Position numbers and translations under genes: made by a program. Source: a virus. From it: a stretch of 38,175 nucleotides of DNA. The notes below the pieces were generated by a model. It searched no databases and had not been told where the DNA came from. It saw nothing but the letters and a program-made list of their open reading frames with translations. Where the stretch lies: positions 1 through 38,175 of the IMG/VR virus record IMGVR_UViG_3300034066_001244; one strand, 5' to 3'. This document shows, piece by piece, positions 24,785 through 31,000 of this stretch (positions are counted from its first letter, which is position 1; each line of letters begins with the position of its first letter).

Positions 24785-24966
24785 GTAAAGAAAAACAAAT
24801 AACACTTAAACTTAATGTTCGTTCAGCAGCAGCAGTTCGCCAAGTTCTATTTGATGCTCAGAAAGGATATACCTATGATGAAGTAAGTGTTCCTCCTCGT
24901 GTAACTGATATTCGTAGAGTGATTCAACAAATTGATGATAATATCGGTGCTGCTCTTGGTGCTTGA
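24781..24966 (+). CDS. Small protein of unknown function
   Basis: A 61-residue protein starting at GTG within the mazG stop (GTGA overlap). It reads ITLKLNVRSAAAVRQVLFDA and ends in an alanine-rich tail, probably two short strands and helices. It closes the replication transcript; a terminator follows at once. No family recognised. Confidence 0.6.
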   Translation: MSKEKQITLKLNVRSAAAVRQVLFDAQKGYTYDEVSVPPRVTDIRRVIQQIDDNIGAALGA

Positions 24967-24971
24967 CTTTT

Positions 24972-24993
24972 AACTCCTTCGGGAGTTTTTTTT
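24972..24993 (+). terminator. Terminator with TTCG loop closing the replication block
   Basis: AACTCC and GGAGTT form a 6-bp stem with a TTCG tetraloop followed by a run of T. A late promoter follows directly, marking the switch from middle to late genes. Confidence 0.85.
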
Positions 24994-24994
24994 G

Positions 24995-25002
24995 TATAAA
25001 TA
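24995..25002 (+). promoter_or_regulatory. Late promoter TATAAATA of the two-repeat basic protein gene
   Basis: An exact TATAAATA lies 23 bases before the ATG at 25025. The leader that follows, ACTAAAAAGTATTTGTAAAA, recurs almost base for base before the paralogous gene at 38027. Confidence 0.75.
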
Positions 25003-25024
25003 ACTAAAAAGTATTTGTAAAAAA

Positions 25025-25966
25025 ATGGATACCAAAAAATTCCTAGGATTGATGGAAGCATATTCTGAGGTTTATTCTCCTCAAAGAGAATTTGAACTTT
25101 GGGTAAATGAACTCGTGGAAGAGGGTTATGACCTCTCCGAATACACTTGGGATGAAATGTATGATATTTATGAAGCAGAAGGTTCCTATGGTGCCACTCC
25201 AAAGGCATATAGCGCAGCAAGAGATACCAAAATGACTGCAAAGAGAAAGCCTTTCCTTAAAAAGATGTTAAGCAGAACTAACCCTGCTAATAGAACTTCC
25301 TCATCATCTGACAGAAAAGGACTAACCGCTGACGATAGAGAAAGAGCAAGAGCAGGTTCTGCTCATGGTGTAGGTACTCGTCAAGACCACGATTACCCTT
25401 CTCAAGGTCCTGGTGGTGTAACTAAGAACCCCAAGAAACTCCGTAAGCAAAAAGCAATGGGTGAGAGTTACGATATCTTTGACGTAGTTCTTGAGTTCCT
25501 CTGTGCAGAAGGATATGCAGAAACTCTGGAAGAAGCGGAGTGGATGATGGCTAATGCACTAGATGCTGAAGATATTGAAGAAATCTTGGAAGCAGAAGGT
25601 TCTTATGGTCAGACACCTAAAGCAAGAACAGCAATGGGTAAACTTGAAGTTTCTAGAAGAACTAAACCTGTAGGTGAGTATAGTCAAAGAGGTGAAAAAA
25701 CTAGGAAAGTGAAGGCAGCAGAGAAGCACAACCGTAGAATGGATAGTGGTCCTGATGTAGGAAATCGTGGTAAGAGATCCACCTCTCCTAGATGGTCTGG
25801 TTATCTGGGAGCAACTGGTAGAGGTAAGATGGATCAAGATTCTAGAGATTACGCAAGAGATAGGGATGTGGAATATGGTGCCGGTGAGAATAAGCCTGGT
25901 TCTGGTTCAGTAACCAGAAATCCTAAGAAACTCCGTAAGCAAAAAGCAATGGGTGAGCACGACTGA
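25025..25966 (+). CDS. Two-repeat basic protein, candidate packaged head protein
   Basis: A 313-residue protein with an internal duplication. Each half has an acidic helical EGY segment (33-50 and 162-190), then AEGSYG (51-56 and 190-195), a basic S/R/K-rich stretch, and finally NPKKLRKQKAMGE (135-147 and 299-311). The N-terminus MDTKKFLGLMEA ends in L-M-E at 9-11, like the gp21 site seen in gp23 here. The start and leader are shared with the gene at 38027. The two KAMGE ends may also be protease sites. I infer a scaffold or packaged protein cut into basic fragments; family function is unknown. Confidence 0.75.
   Translation: MDTKKFLGLMEAYSEVYSPQREFELWVNELVEEGYDLSEYTWDEMYDIYEAEGSYGATPKAYSAARDTKMTAKRKPFLKKMLSRTNPANRTSSSSDRKGLTADDRERARAGSAHGVGTRQDHDYPSQGPGGVTKNPKKLRKQKAMGESYDIFDVVLEFLCAEGYAETLEEAEWMMANALDAEDIEEILEAEGSYGQTPKARTAMGKLEVSRRTKPVGEYSQRGEKTRKVKAAEKHNRRMDSGPDVGNRGKRSTSPRWSGYLGATGRGKMDQDSRDYARDRDVEYGAGENKPGSGSVTRNPKKLRKQKAMGEHD
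25433..25461 (+). repeat. KKLRKQKAMG repeat, copy 1
   Basis: The first of three identical 29-base copies. It starts AAGAAACTCC and ends AGCAATGGG. It encodes KKLRKQKAMG in the first half of the gene at 25025. Confidence 0.9.
25925..25953 (+). repeat. KKLRKQKAMG repeat, copy 2
   Basis: The second 29-base copy, identical to the one at 25433 and near the end of the same gene. The upstream AATCCT is shared with copy 3. Confidence 0.9.
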
Positions 25967-25989
25967 TAAATAAATCGGAAGGTTGCTCT

Positions 25990-26019
25990 AACCCCTTGAC
26001 TTTTTAGTTGAGGGGTTTT
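25990..26019 (+). terminator. Long-stem terminator between the basic protein and HNH genes
   Basis: AACCCCTTGACT pairs with AGTTGAGGGGTT over 12 bp (two G-T pairs) around a TTTT loop. It carries a TTGACT -35 box in its 5' arm. Confidence 0.8.
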
Positions 26020-26048
26020 ATAATATAAATAGCTCTAAATTAAGAGCT
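25996..26048 (+). promoter_or_regulatory. Overlapping host-type and late promoters plus start-site hairpin of the HNH gene
   Basis: TTGACT (25996-26001), 17 bases, TATAAT (26019-26024) form a host-type promoter. TATAAATA (26024-26031) is a late promoter sharing a base with it. AGCTCT (26031-26036) pairs with AGAGCT (26043-26048), which lies four bases before the ATG. RNA from the host-type promoter should start near 26031 and fold; late RNA should start near 26037, just past the 5' arm. Confidence 0.6.
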
Positions 26049-26051
26049 CAT

Positions 26052-26336
26052 ATGATACGTTCTTCTAATCCATCTAAAAATGCTTTAAGACAACGTAAGT
26101 GGAGAAAAGAAACTAAAAAACTTTTAGTTGAACAAAAGGGTGGATGCTGCTCTAAATGTGGTTACGATAAATGTATCGGAGCACTTGATTTTCATCATCC
26201 TACTGGTGAAGAAAAACTTGACAGATCATTACTGTTGAATGTAAGATCAATAGATAAGGTTTTGAAAGATGTAGAACCATTAGTTCTTTTATGTGCAAAC
26301 TGTCATAGAGAAGAACATTATAACTCGGGGAATTAG
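26052..26336 (+). CDS. HNH homing endonuclease
   Basis: A free-standing 94-residue HNH nuclease. CSKCG (about 34-38), LDFHH (51-55), then LLCANCHREEH (78-88) give the HNH core with two CxxC-type zinc pairs. Such genes spread by cutting alleles that lack them. It lies between the basic protein gene and tRNA-Ala. Its last ten bases are the first ten of the tRNA, and its TAG stop is made of tRNA positions 8-10. Expression appears controlled by the hairpin upstream. Confidence 0.9.
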   Translation: MIRSSNPSKNALRQRKWRKETKKLLVEQKGGCCSKCGYDKCIGALDFHHPTGEEKLDRSLLLNVRSIDKVLKDVEPLVLLCANCHREEHYNSGN

Positions 26337-26400
26337 CTCAGTTTGGTAGAGCGCCTGCTTTGCAAGCAGGATGTCAGCGGTTCGAGTCCGCTATTCTCCA
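26327..26400 (+). tRNA. tRNA-Ala (TGC anticodon)
   Basis: A 74-base cloverleaf folds well: acceptor GGGGAAT with ATTCTCC (one G-T pair), a D arm with GCTC/GAGC, anticodon stem CCTGC/GCAGG with loop TTTGCAA, and a T arm AGCGG/CCGCT with TTCGAGT. The anticodon is TGC. The CCA end is not encoded. It shares ten bases with the HNH gene upstream. Confidence 0.95.
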
Positions 26401-26402
26401 TT

Positions 26403-26423
26403 TCTAAATACTTAAAAAGTATT
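26403..26423 (+). promoter_or_regulatory. Late promoter with leader hairpin for the gene at 26431
   Basis: TCTAAATA (26403-26410) is a late box. AATACTT (26407-26413) and AAGTATT (26417-26423) form a 7-bp hairpin with a 3-base loop overlapping it. Late RNA would start near 26416 and lose the 5' arm. The same AATACTTAAAAAGTATT layout is echoed at other late genes. Confidence 0.55.
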
Positions 26424-26430
26424 AATATAA

Positions 26431-27336
26431 ATGGCTAGAAATACCGACCTAGCGGATGTTAATGAAATATATGTTGCATTTGTTTTGAATGGAAATAAAT
26501 TTCCAGATTCCGCATCAGAGTCTCAATATAATAAAAAATTGGCAATGCTTACTGCAGAACAGGGTGAGCAGCAGATTGGTAGAGCAATTGTTATGGTGGA
26601 AGAATTTTTGAAATGGGCAAAGTCAAATGGATTTGATGGTATTGAAGAAACTTATTGGACTGCTCGCCCAGGATTTTCTTTTAAAGCAGTTGTTGGTGTT
26701 GATGTTAACCAAAGGAAAAATCCAACTGATGTTTTGGTAAAATTTAGGAAAGGGGGATTTCTTGGACTATCTGCAAAATCTACTTCTGGAAAGGGTGATA
26801 TTGGATTTAAAAATCCGGGAGTAGGAACAATTGATTCTGATCTTGGATTGGGACTTAATGATATTAATAAAAAATCCCAGGATAAAATAATTAAAAGTTT
26901 TAAATTGCCAGCAGCTGCTCAAGCAAGAAAGACTGCAATTCGTGCAAATAAAGCATTGCAAAAAGAAACAGATTCTTTGGGTAGTATGGTGCTGAGTGAA
27001 TGTAGAGATATTTTGCTTAAAAAATTAAATACAATGGATCAGGCAAAAAGAAGAGACTATATAATTAAAAGTTGGATAGATGCAAGTCAAGAACTTTATC
27101 CTCCATATGTAAAAGTTACTGGTAGAGGAACAAAGGCTCCATATTCTGCATCAGTAGAAGATCCTCTTAATAATCCAAAATTAAAAGCAATTTTGGATGA
27201 TAGAATTAGTTTTGAAAGTGTTGGTAATGACTCTGTTGGAGTTAAAGCTGGATCTAAAAAAATTTTAAAAATGAGATTTAAATATGAATCCGAAAAACTT
27301 GCAAGTAGTTTAAAGATGTCTGGGGATCCCTGGTAA
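26431..27336 (+). CDS. Protein of unknown function, possible PD-(D/E)XK-like nuclease
   Basis: A 301-residue protein. Residues around 90-112 read NPTDVLVKF, then FLGLSAKST, which resembles the D...(E/D)xK arrangement of PD-(D/E)XK nucleases with serine in place of the usual acidic residue. The middle is helical and lysine-rich (AAAQARKTAIRANKAL). Nothing else recognised. It has its own late promoter and sits in the accessory late region beside the tRNA. The nuclease idea is tentative. Confidence 0.6.
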   Translation: MARNTDLADVNEIYVAFVLNGNKFPDSASESQYNKKLAMLTAEQGEQQIGRAIVMVEEFLKWAKSNGFDGIEETYWTARPGFSFKAVVGVDVNQRKNPTDVLVKFRKGGFLGLSAKSTSGKGDIGFKNPGVGTIDSDLGLGLNDINKKSQDKIIKSFKLPAAAQARKTAIRANKALQKETDSLGSMVLSECRDILLKKLNTMDQAKRRDYIIKSWIDASQELYPPYVKVTGRGTKAPYSASVEDPLNNPKLKAILDDRISFESVGNDSVGVKAGSKKILKMRFKYESEKLASSLKMSGDPW

Positions 27337-27342
27337 TAAATA
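27335..27342 (+). promoter_or_regulatory. Candidate late promoter AATAAATA for the nucleotidyltransferase gene
   Basis: AATAAATA overlaps the stop of the previous gene and is 20 bases before the ATG at 27363. Leader AT-rich, no ribosome-binding site. Confidence 0.4.
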
Positions 27343-27362
27343 AGAGTATAATAATAACTAAT

Positions 27363-28652
27363 ATGAAAAGTTTTCTCAATTTTCTTACTGAAGCAAAAGA
27401 ATCGCAAGCAGCAATGCAAGCGAAGAAACTTGGATATACTGGAGACGGTCACGGCGGATGGTTGGATCGTTCCGGTAAAGTTGTTGCGAGAACAGAAAAA
27501 GGAAAACTTAAGTATATTGATGGACGCCAACCAAAAGGTGCAGAAGAACCTGCAGCAGGAAGACAACCCACTAGTGCTGCTCCAACTGCACAACCAACTC
27601 AAGCAGCACAAGCACCTGCACCACAACCTCAAGCAGCACCAGGACAAGCACCAGAAGAGCAACCTGCAGAAGAACTGCCACCACTCACTGTTGTATTTGG
27701 TCGCTTCAATCCGCCAACAGTAGGACACGAAAAACTTCTTAAGTCTGCAAAAAGGATTTCTGCTGGTGGAGATATTAAAATTTATCCTTCAAGATCTCAA
27801 GATCCAAAGAAAAATCCTTTAGATCCTAATACTAAAGTTTCTTATATGAAGAAAATGTTTCCCGAATTTGAGGAGAACATTATCAATGATGAAGATATGA
27901 AAACCATTTTCAACGTTCTTGTCACTGCAAATGAAGATGGATACACTAATGTTAATATTGTAGTTGGATCTGATCGTCAAGCAGAGTTTGAAAATCTGGC
28001 ACAAAAGTATAATGGAGATCTTTACAACTTTGATTTAATTCGTGTAGTTTCTGCAGGTGTAAGAGATGCAGATGCTGAAGGTGTTGAGGGAATGTCAGCA
28101 TCTAAAATGAGAAAGGCAGTTATTGATGATGACTTCAAATCATTCCGCAGTGGAACTCCAAAGACACTTGATGATGGACAAACCCAAGCACTCTTTAATG
28201 CAGTCCGTCAAGGAATGGGAGTAAAGAAAGCAAAAGTCAAGAAAGAAAGTTTTGCTTTATGGGAAATTGCTCCAAAGTGTGATATGGAAAATCTTCGTGA
28301 AAATTATGTAAGAGGAAAGATTTTTAGAATCGGAGATAGAGTTCAAAACTTAAATACTGGATTAATTGGCGAAGTAATGCGTAGAGGAACAAATCATTTA
28401 ATCTGCGTGACTGAAGAAGGTTATATGTTTAAGTCTTGGATTAAAGATTTGATGGAATATACTGAAGTAAAGATGGATAGAATGTTTAGAACTCCTGGAA
28501 AACCTAATACTCTTGCAGGAACAACTGGATATCTTAAGTATGCAGTTAAGCAGACTCCAGGTTCTACTTCAGGAAAAGAAAATCTTCAACCTGGTGGTAA
28601 TGCATTCTTGAATTTCATAAATAAGTATAGAAAAAGTAAAGTAAGTGCTTAA
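27363..28652 (+). CDS. Nucleotidyltransferase with capsid-targeting-like leader
   Basis: A 429-residue multi-domain protein. Residues 1-11 (MKSFLNFLTEA) resemble the T4 capsid-targeting peptide, with L-T-E at 8-10 as a gp21 site. A small GDGHGGWLDRSGKVVA motif follows (27-42), then a P/Q/A-rich linker (57-107). The core has GRFNPPTVGH (113-122) and GMSASKMR (243-250), the HxGH and S-x-x-R signatures of the cytidylyl/NMN-adenylyltransferase superfamily. The C-terminal 315-365 segment (FRIGDRVQNLNTGLIGEV) looks like a small KOW-like barrel. Substrate unknown. Confidence 0.8.
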   Translation: MKSFLNFLTEAKESQAAMQAKKLGYTGDGHGGWLDRSGKVVARTEKGKLKYIDGRQPKGAEEPAAGRQPTSAAPTAQPTQAAQAPAPQPQAAPGQAPEEQPAEELPPLTVVFGRFNPPTVGHEKLLKSAKRISAGGDIKIYPSRSQDPKKNPLDPNTKVSYMKKMFPEFEENIINDEDMKTIFNVLVTANEDGYTNVNIVVGSDRQAEFENLAQKYNGDLYNFDLIRVVSAGVRDADAEGVEGMSASKMRKAVIDDDFKSFRSGTPKTLDDGQTQALFNAVRQGMGVKKAKVKKESFALWEIAPKCDMENLRENYVRGKIFRIGDRVQNLNTGLIGEVMRRGTNHLICVTEEGYMFKSWIKDLMEYTEVKMDRMFRTPGKPNTLAGTTGYLKYAVKQTPGSTSGKENLQPGGNAFLNFINKYRKSKVSA

Positions 28653-28657
28653 TTAAG

Positions 28658-30694
28658 ATGTCTATTAACCCACTGAATGATATTTCAAAGGTTTATTTGG
28701 AGCAGGTTGCATCTGTTGAAGAAGGTGTAAGACCAGGAAATGTTGAAACTCCTCTCGATAAAGCAGCGTTCAAAAAGCGCAGAAGAAGTCTTGCTGGAAA
28801 AGAGAAAAGTGCTGAAGCAAGAGCAAGAGGGCACAGAGGTAAAGAATGGTATAACAGTGGTAGAACATATTCTCCAGATGAAGCAAAGAGAATGCGTTCA
28901 AAACTGGATGATGAAGAAAGAAGTACAAGACATCGTAGTGCTGTAGACCCTGAGGGTGATGATAGTAACTACTCTGCAGACAAGACGAAGAATCCTAAGA
29001 AACTCCGTAAGCAAAAAGCAATGGGAGAATCTGCAGTTCCCGGAAAACCTGCAGAAAGAGTTGGTGCTCTAACCGATATTGATGTTCCCCAATCTGAGCG
29101 CGATGCTGCAAGAGAGAGATTACTTGCAAAAGCAAAGGCAATGAGAGCAAAGAAAGGAATAAAGGAAGAAGATCGTAAGGTTGGTGGTGGAGTTAAAAAG
29201 GGCGGTGGATATGAAAGGGGATATGAAGCAATGAAAAGGGAAATCGAAAAGTTGGATAAAGGTGAAGAACCAGCTACTCGTCGTCGTTATAAAGAAATGA
29301 GAAATGAGGCATTAGATCCTGTAGGTAAAGAGGATAAGGATATTGATAATGATGGTGATAGTGATAAGAGTGATAAGTATCTCTTGAATCGTAGAAAGGT
29401 TCGTGGCGCTGCGATTTCAAAGAAGAGTGTAAAAGAAGGATACTCAAACTGGAGAGAAGATCTTTCTGAAATTTTAGAAGTAGTTTCTAAAGATAAAGGT
29501 GATGACAAGATTATTGAAAAAACAGTAAAGAATAAAATCAAGATCAACCCAAATATGGGTGAGGCAGTTGAAAATCTTGGTGGTACTCTTCTTGAAATGG
29601 TAGAGGTTGATGAAGTTGATTACATTGTAGAGAGTGTTTATGATGAACTTCTTGAGGAAGGATATGAAGAGGATGATATTGAAGAAGCTCTTGAGTTTGC
29701 ACTGACTGAAGCAAAAGTAACCTTTGGTCACGATACTGATAAACCATATCAACACCAAAAGAAAACTGGATCTGGTAATTTAGTTAAAGCGGTCGGAAGA
29801 CTTGCCAGACAAAAACTTGCTTCTAAAGTTCGCGATGCTAAGAAATCGGCATCTGCTGCAATCGTAAGGGGAGCAAGAAAAGTTGCTAAAGGTGCATTAG
29901 GTGTTGCTCGTAAAATAGAAAGTGGAGATACAAAACCAAGTCCAGCACAAACCAAAACTAGATCTGCATCGACTTATCGTGGTGCTGGGGCAGGTCAAAA
30001 AGAAAGAGTAAGTAGTGGTTCTTACACTCCACCTACCAAAAAGAAAGCAGAAAAACCTGCTGATCCTTGGAAGGGAAGTTCTACAGTTCCTCAAAAACCA
30101 AAACCAAAACCAAAAGCAGAAAAACCTGCTGATCCTTGGAAGGGAAGTTCTACAGTTCCTCAAAAACCAAAACCAAAAGCAGAAAAACCTTCTGATGGTA
30201 GTGTAACAACCCCACCAAAAGCAAAAGAAAAGACCCCACCAAAAGCAAAAGCAAAGACTACTAAAGTAAGTGGTGAAACTGCTAAGGCACCTGCAAAGAA
30301 AAAAAGAAAAAGTAAGTTAGATGATCTTCTTGCTAGCGTAAGAAGTGAGCAAGTGCAAATTGTCGAAAAGACTTTAACTGCTGCCGAGACTAAACAAAAA
30401 GAGAGAATTGTAAAGTCGATGAAAGATAAATCATCAGATTTTGAAAAGAGATACCCTGGTCGTGGTAAAGAAGTGATGTATGCCACTGCCACCAAAATGG
30501 CAAAGAAAATTGCAGAGCAGGCAATGGAAATTCAACCAAAAACGCAGCAGCAGTCTGGTCAGCAGAATGTTATGCAAAGGAAGGCATCGCAACAAAAAGA
30601 TAAGCAAAAACAGCAAGAAGTTCAAATTCTTCAAAGAAAACTTCAAGCATTGAGATCTGCTCCTAGGGGTGTAGATACTGATATTACAGCTTGA
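28658..30694 (+). CDS. Long basic multi-module protein, possibly packaged
   Basis: A 678-residue, very basic protein with modules seen in the gene at 25025. NPKKLRKQKAMGE is at 112-124. A canonical EF-hand/dockerin loop D-I-D-N-D-G-D-S-D-K-S-D is at 228-239. An acidic EGY helix lies at 320-352, then a K/R/A-rich stretch and K/P repeats (463-535). A C-terminal domain at 570-625 reads LTAAETKQKERIVKSM. The N-terminus MSINPLNDISKVYLE lacks the MKTF-type pattern, so targeting is less clear. It begins six bases after the previous gene. Function unknown; a DNA-binding or condensing head protein is a guess. Confidence 0.75.
   Translation: MSINPLNDISKVYLEQVASVEEGVRPGNVETPLDKAAFKKRRRSLAGKEKSAEARARGHRGKEWYNSGRTYSPDEAKRMRSKLDDEERSTRHRSAVDPEGDDSNYSADKTKNPKKLRKQKAMGESAVPGKPAERVGALTDIDVPQSERDAARERLLAKAKAMRAKKGIKEEDRKVGGGVKKGGGYERGYEAMKREIEKLDKGEEPATRRRYKEMRNEALDPVGKEDKDIDNDGDSDKSDKYLLNRRKVRGAAISKKSVKEGYSNWREDLSEILEVVSKDKGDDKIIEKTVKNKIKINPNMGEAVENLGGTLLEMVEVDEVDYIVESVYDELLEEGYEEDDIEEALEFALTEAKVTFGHDTDKPYQHQKKTGSGNLVKAVGRLARQKLASKVRDAKKSASAAIVRGARKVAKGALGVARKIESGDTKPSPAQTKTRSASTYRGAGAGQKERVSSGSYTPPTKKKAEKPADPWKGSSTVPQKPKPKPKAEKPADPWKGSSTVPQKPKPKAEKPSDGSVTTPPKAKEKTPPKAKAKTTKVSGETAKAPAKKKRKSKLDDLLASVRSEQVQIVEKTLTAAETKQKERIVKSMKDKSSDFEKRYPGRGKEVMYATATKMAKKIAEQAMEIQPKTQQQSGQQNVMQRKASQQKDKQKQQEVQILQRKLQALRSAPRGVDTDITA
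28997..29025 (+). repeat. KKLRKQKAMG repeat, copy 3
   Basis: The third identical 29-base copy, in a different gene (28658) 3 kb from copy 2. Each copy uses the same codons throughout. Confidence 0.9.
30044..30182 (+). repeat. Tandem 69-base repeat in the K/P-rich region
   Basis: AAAGCAGAAAAACCTGCTGA begins two near-identical 69-base units (30044 and 30113), each encoding KAEKPADPWKGSSTVPQKP. A truncated third start lies at 30176, 63 bases after the second. Such in-frame units vary by slippage or recombination. Confidence 0.9.
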
Positions 30695-30697
30695 ATT

Positions 30698-30705
30698 CCT
30701 AAATA
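30698..30705 (+). promoter_or_regulatory. Late promoter CCTAAATA for the 57-residue gene
   Basis: CCTAAATA lies 29 bases before the ATG at 30735, just after the previous stop. A perfect AGGAGG ribosome-binding site lies between them at 30724-30729. Confidence 0.55.
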
Positions 30706-30734
30706 GAGAAGGATATCTTTTATAGGAGGTCATT

Positions 30735-30908
30735 ATGGGAGTATTAGTAGAAGTTGTAAAACCACTTCTTATAGCAGCACTTAATTCCTGTCATACAAAA
30801 AGACTTGTATGCGAACTTCTTGATCGTTATGTGAATACAACTGATAATGATATTGATAATTTACTTGCTGGAACTGTAAGAACCGCACTTCTCAGAGATT
30901 GTAAGTAA
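30735..30908 (+). CDS. Small protein of 57 residues with strong ribosome-binding site
   Basis: The frame ATG (30735) to TAA (30908) encodes MGVLVEVVKPLLIAALNSCH followed by a more polar, helical C-terminal half (NTTDNDIDNLLAGTVRTALL). An exact AGGAGG sits five bases from the ATG, the best in the window. The hydrophobic start could be an amphipathic or short membrane helix. A terminator follows. No family recognised; it is too short for many gene finders. Confidence 0.75.
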   Translation: MGVLVEVVKPLLIAALNSCHTKRLVCELLDRYVNTTDNDIDNLLAGTVRTALLRDCK

Positions 30909-30931
30909 TTTAATAAACAAAATATTTTTTA

Positions 30932-30962
30932 AGAGACTCTTTTTTAGGGTCTCTATTTTTTA
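30932..30962 (+). terminator. Terminator after the small gene
   Basis: AGAGACTC pairs with GGGTCTCT over 8 bp (one G-T pair), loop of seven T plus A, followed by ATTTTTT. The next late promoter overlaps its tail. Confidence 0.8.
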
Positions 30963-30968
30963 TAAATA
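30961..30968 (+). promoter_or_regulatory. Late promoter TATAAATA of the structural gene at 31001
   Basis: An exact TATAAATA, 32 bases before the ATG, directly after the terminator T tail. Confidence 0.75.
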
Positions 30969-31000
30969 ATTTTTAGCAAATAACTTTTACGGAAAAGAAC

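Noticed and set aside
27096-27728. Antisense cysteine-rich ORF of 210 residues
   Set aside because: Composition comes from the reverse complement of CAA/GCA/CCA-rich linker codons of the nucleotidyltransferase gene, and it spans two real genes.
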